From: Gaetbulibacter_A sp043876815
GTDB lineage: Bacteria > Bacteroidota > Bacteroidia > Flavobacteriales > Flavobacteriaceae
NCBI RefSeq assembly: GCF_043876815.1
Contig: NZ_JBAWKA010000002.1
Coordinates: 1 to 64,000, forward strand
Direction of reading: 5' to 3'
DNA length: 64,000 nucleotides
In this document: piece by piece, positions 62,572-64,000 of the stretch
Layout of the letters: each line of letters opens with the position of its first letter
Position numbering within the stretch: the first letter of the stretch is position 1
Position numbers and translations under genes: made by a program
Notes under the pieces: model-generated
Told to the model about the DNA's origin: nothing
What the model saw: only the letters and a program-made list of their open reading frames with translations
Database searches by the model: none

Positions 62572-64000
62572 ATGGTAGTCTTTAATATGGTAAAGAAATT
62601 TTGTGTTCGCTTTATAGGCAGAGGTCAAAAAAGAAATATGATACTTTTCGTCTTTCTTTCTATAATGCTGGCTGTATCAATTTCGGGTTTTAAACCTTTT
62701 CAGAACCAAAATAGTTCTTATTCCTATTGGCCCGATTACCAGCATCTCGATCTTACTAATTTAGACACAATTGCAGCGCAAAACTGGATAAACAACGATC
62801 ATATTGTTCATGGCTGGGACTGGTCCTTGCCCGAATTTGTTGAACCTGCTCCAGGATCGCTTGTTGGACTTCAAAGAATTATTGGTTTAAATAAGGAATT
62901 TCAACCACTGGATTTAAAATTCAAATCTAATGCTGTGGGTATTTTGTGGGTAAAATGGCGAGATATTGAGCCTACTGAGGGCCAATATAACTTTGAGCCT
63001 ATCATAAATCGCATAAAACAAGCTAACAAAGTTGGTTCAGAAATCATTTTGAGAATTCTTTGTCATTCAAAATCACGCGGATCTGATGATAAAGCACTTC
63101 AGCGAGGCGAGGCCCCTTTATGGTTAGAGGATCTAGGAGTGAACTTACTCCCGAAAGAGCGCTCTGGACATAATTTAAATTTTGATCCAGCTCACCCTGT
63201 TTTTCACAAACATTATTTAGCACTTATTAAGGCGCTGAAAGAAAGTGGAATTCCAAACATGGTCAAGGCAGCTTATACAGGTTATGCATCGCATAGTTTT
63301 GGAGATGAAGGCATCGGACCTTTTAGAGAACAAAATAGTGCGGCGAACGATACCGTGCGGCATGTTCGGGAGCGTTTGGACGCTTGGGGGCAAGCGTTTA
63401 AAGGGCAGGAGGATAAGGTTTTTATGGGTGCTCCCAGTGATTATGGATTTAGAAAGGGTTTCGGAGTACGTCGTGGTTTTGTTGAAATGTATCTCTATAG
63501 AATTCCAAGCCAAAATTTGGGGCAATATATTAATGAAGAAGGGTATCTCATGGTTGATGAGGATGCCCCGATCATGAAATATAATTGTTTTAATGGGGAA
63601 GTGAATGAAGAATATGAAAAAGCCTGGGCGACTTCAGATCGTGGATTCCAGTTCGGGAAAACCACAGAAGCATTTCCATATCGTTATTTTACAAGTAACT
63701 TAAGGGCCTTACAAATGCGCTGTAATTACATTCATACTACGGGACATTTGATTCCTAAAATGTTACCATTTATTGCTCTCGAATTGGGGCGAACTGTAGA
63801 AAATGCTCCTGATGTATGGACCTATTTGAGAACGAGCTTTATCAAACCAAATTATTACAAGAAATTTGATTACCGTAACAGAATTCAAACTGAGGATGAA
63901 AAACAAGAGGGTATACCGGTTAAAAATTTTGAGAGGTGGCTCTATCAGAGAGATGCTCCTGGGTTTGAAACGCAACCGGAGATAAAAATTGAACACCCCA
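62572..64000 (+). CDS. Secreted glycoside-hydrolase-like TIM-barrel protein, 5' part
   Basis: The frame is open from ATG 62572 to the window end (476 codons), so the protein is incomplete. In-frame ATGs at 62587 and 62638 are alternatives; the last gives a compact signal peptide (MILFVFLSIMLAVSISGF). The mature part has WVKWRDIEPTEGQYNFEPI, the sequence that opens the barrel of GH42-like and related clan GH-A proteins, then ILRILCHSKSRG, a possible strand-4 region AYTGYASHSFGDEG and PIMKYNCFNGEVNEEY. A catalytic Glu pair cannot be assigned with confidence. Its place beside the mannan locus suggests carbohydrate work, but it has its own likely promoter and may belong to another unit. Confidence 0.7.
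   Translation, partial: MVVFNMVKKFCVRFIGRGQKRNMILFVFLSIMLAVSISGFKPFQNQNSSYSYWPDYQHLDLTNLDTIAAQNWINNDHIVHGWDWSLPEFVEPAPGSLVGLQRIIGLNKEFQPLDLKFKSNAVGILWVKWRDIEPTEGQYNFEPIINRIKQANKVGSEIILRILCHSKSRGSDDKALQRGEAPLWLEDLGVNLLPKERSGHNLNFDPAHPVFHKHYLALIKALKESGIPNMVKAAYTGYASHSFGDEGIGPFREQNSAANDTVRHVRERLDAWGQAFKGQEDKVFMGAPSDYGFRKGFGVRRGFVEMYLYRIPSQNLGQYINEEGYLMVDEDAPIMKYNCFNGEVNEEYEKAWATSDRGFQFGKTTEAFPYRYFTSNLRALQMRCNYIHTTGHLIPKMLPFIALELGRTVENAPDVWTYLRTSFIKPNYYKKFDYRNRIQTEDEKQEGIPVKNFERWLYQRDAPGFETQPEIKIEHP

Noticed and set aside
63217..63525. Minus-strand open frame within the last gene
   Set aside because: The plus-strand frame continues without stops from 62572 to the end and has coherent domain-like sequence, so this is its shadow.
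1..64000. CRISPR arrays, insertion sequences, phage genes or integrase sites
   Set aside because: No regularly spaced repeats, transposase or integrase frames were seen. The mannan locus shows no flanking direct repeats. The tRNA-Arg next to it could be an integration site, but no duplicated tRNA 3' end was noticed.

Overview
The window is a Flavobacteriaceae-type (Bacteroidota) chromosome segment. The evidence is AT-rich sequence, TAnnTTTG-type promoter elements, weak Shine-Dalgarno sequences, a SusC/SusD pair, GYDIA-type GHMP kinase, class II HMG-CoA reductase, FtsI with a PASTA tail, and a division/cell-wall (dcw) cluster without murF or ddl. Genus and species cannot be told from the sequence alone.

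Layout. (1) 1-400: the 3' end of a 5S rRNA with its terminator, then tRNA-Phe(GAA) on the minus strand. (2) 572-8505: envelope and housekeeping genes: coaX, an outer-membrane protein, a TPR protein, lptC, a small membrane protein, a CNNM/CBS transporter and a membrane-anchored parvulin foldase. (3) 8564-10794 (minus): GHMP kinase and HMG-CoA reductase, a mevalonate pair. (4) 10949-17212: DPP IV-like peptidase, two POT peptide transporters and a secreted thioredoxin. (5) 17219-22025 (minus): a tight surE - small membrane protein - lpxB - NlpC/P60 - comEC operon. (6) 22193-26882: Prc protease, an orphan ABC permease, engB/yihA and an alpha/beta hydrolase. (7) 27176-42636: the dcw cluster mraZ-rsmH-ftsL-ftsI-murE-mraY-murD-ftsW-murG-murC-ftsQ-ftsA-ftsZ, preceded by three 10-bp-phased repeats that look like an MraZ operator. 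It is followed by a YqeY-domain gene and tRNA-Arg(UCG). (8) 43384-62069: a beta-mannan polysaccharide utilisation locus (PUL). (9) 62572-64000: the start of a secreted TIM-barrel protein cut off by the window end.

The PUL has two arms. The minus-strand operon encodes, in order of transcription, a GH26 lipoprotein, a sodium:solute symporter, a GH130 mannosylglucose phosphorylase, an AGE-family (mannobiose 2-) epimerase, a GH26 lipoprotein with a Calx-beta-like domain, a GH5 lipoprotein, and a lipoprotein with a sugar-isomerase-like TIM barrel of unknown role. The plus-strand arm encodes an AraC regulator and then SusC, SusD, an IPT/TIG lipoprotein and a triple-fasciclin lipoprotein. The inferred route is surface mannanase attack, SusCD uptake, periplasmic hydrolysis to mannobiose, symport, epimerisation to mannosyl-glucose, and phosphorolysis to mannose-1-phosphate and glucose.

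The most novel-looking element is a roughly 140-residue C-terminal module that occurs once in the IPT/TIG protein and twice in tandem in the fasciclin protein. It is a candidate glycan-binding module. The fasciclin protein itself is an unusual partner for SusCD. Also notable are the TIM-barrel lipoprotein that closes the mannanase operon, the MraZ operator, a ComEC that keeps a metallo-beta-lactamase-like tail but has lost the metal ligands, and three successive hairpins after the SusCD operon.
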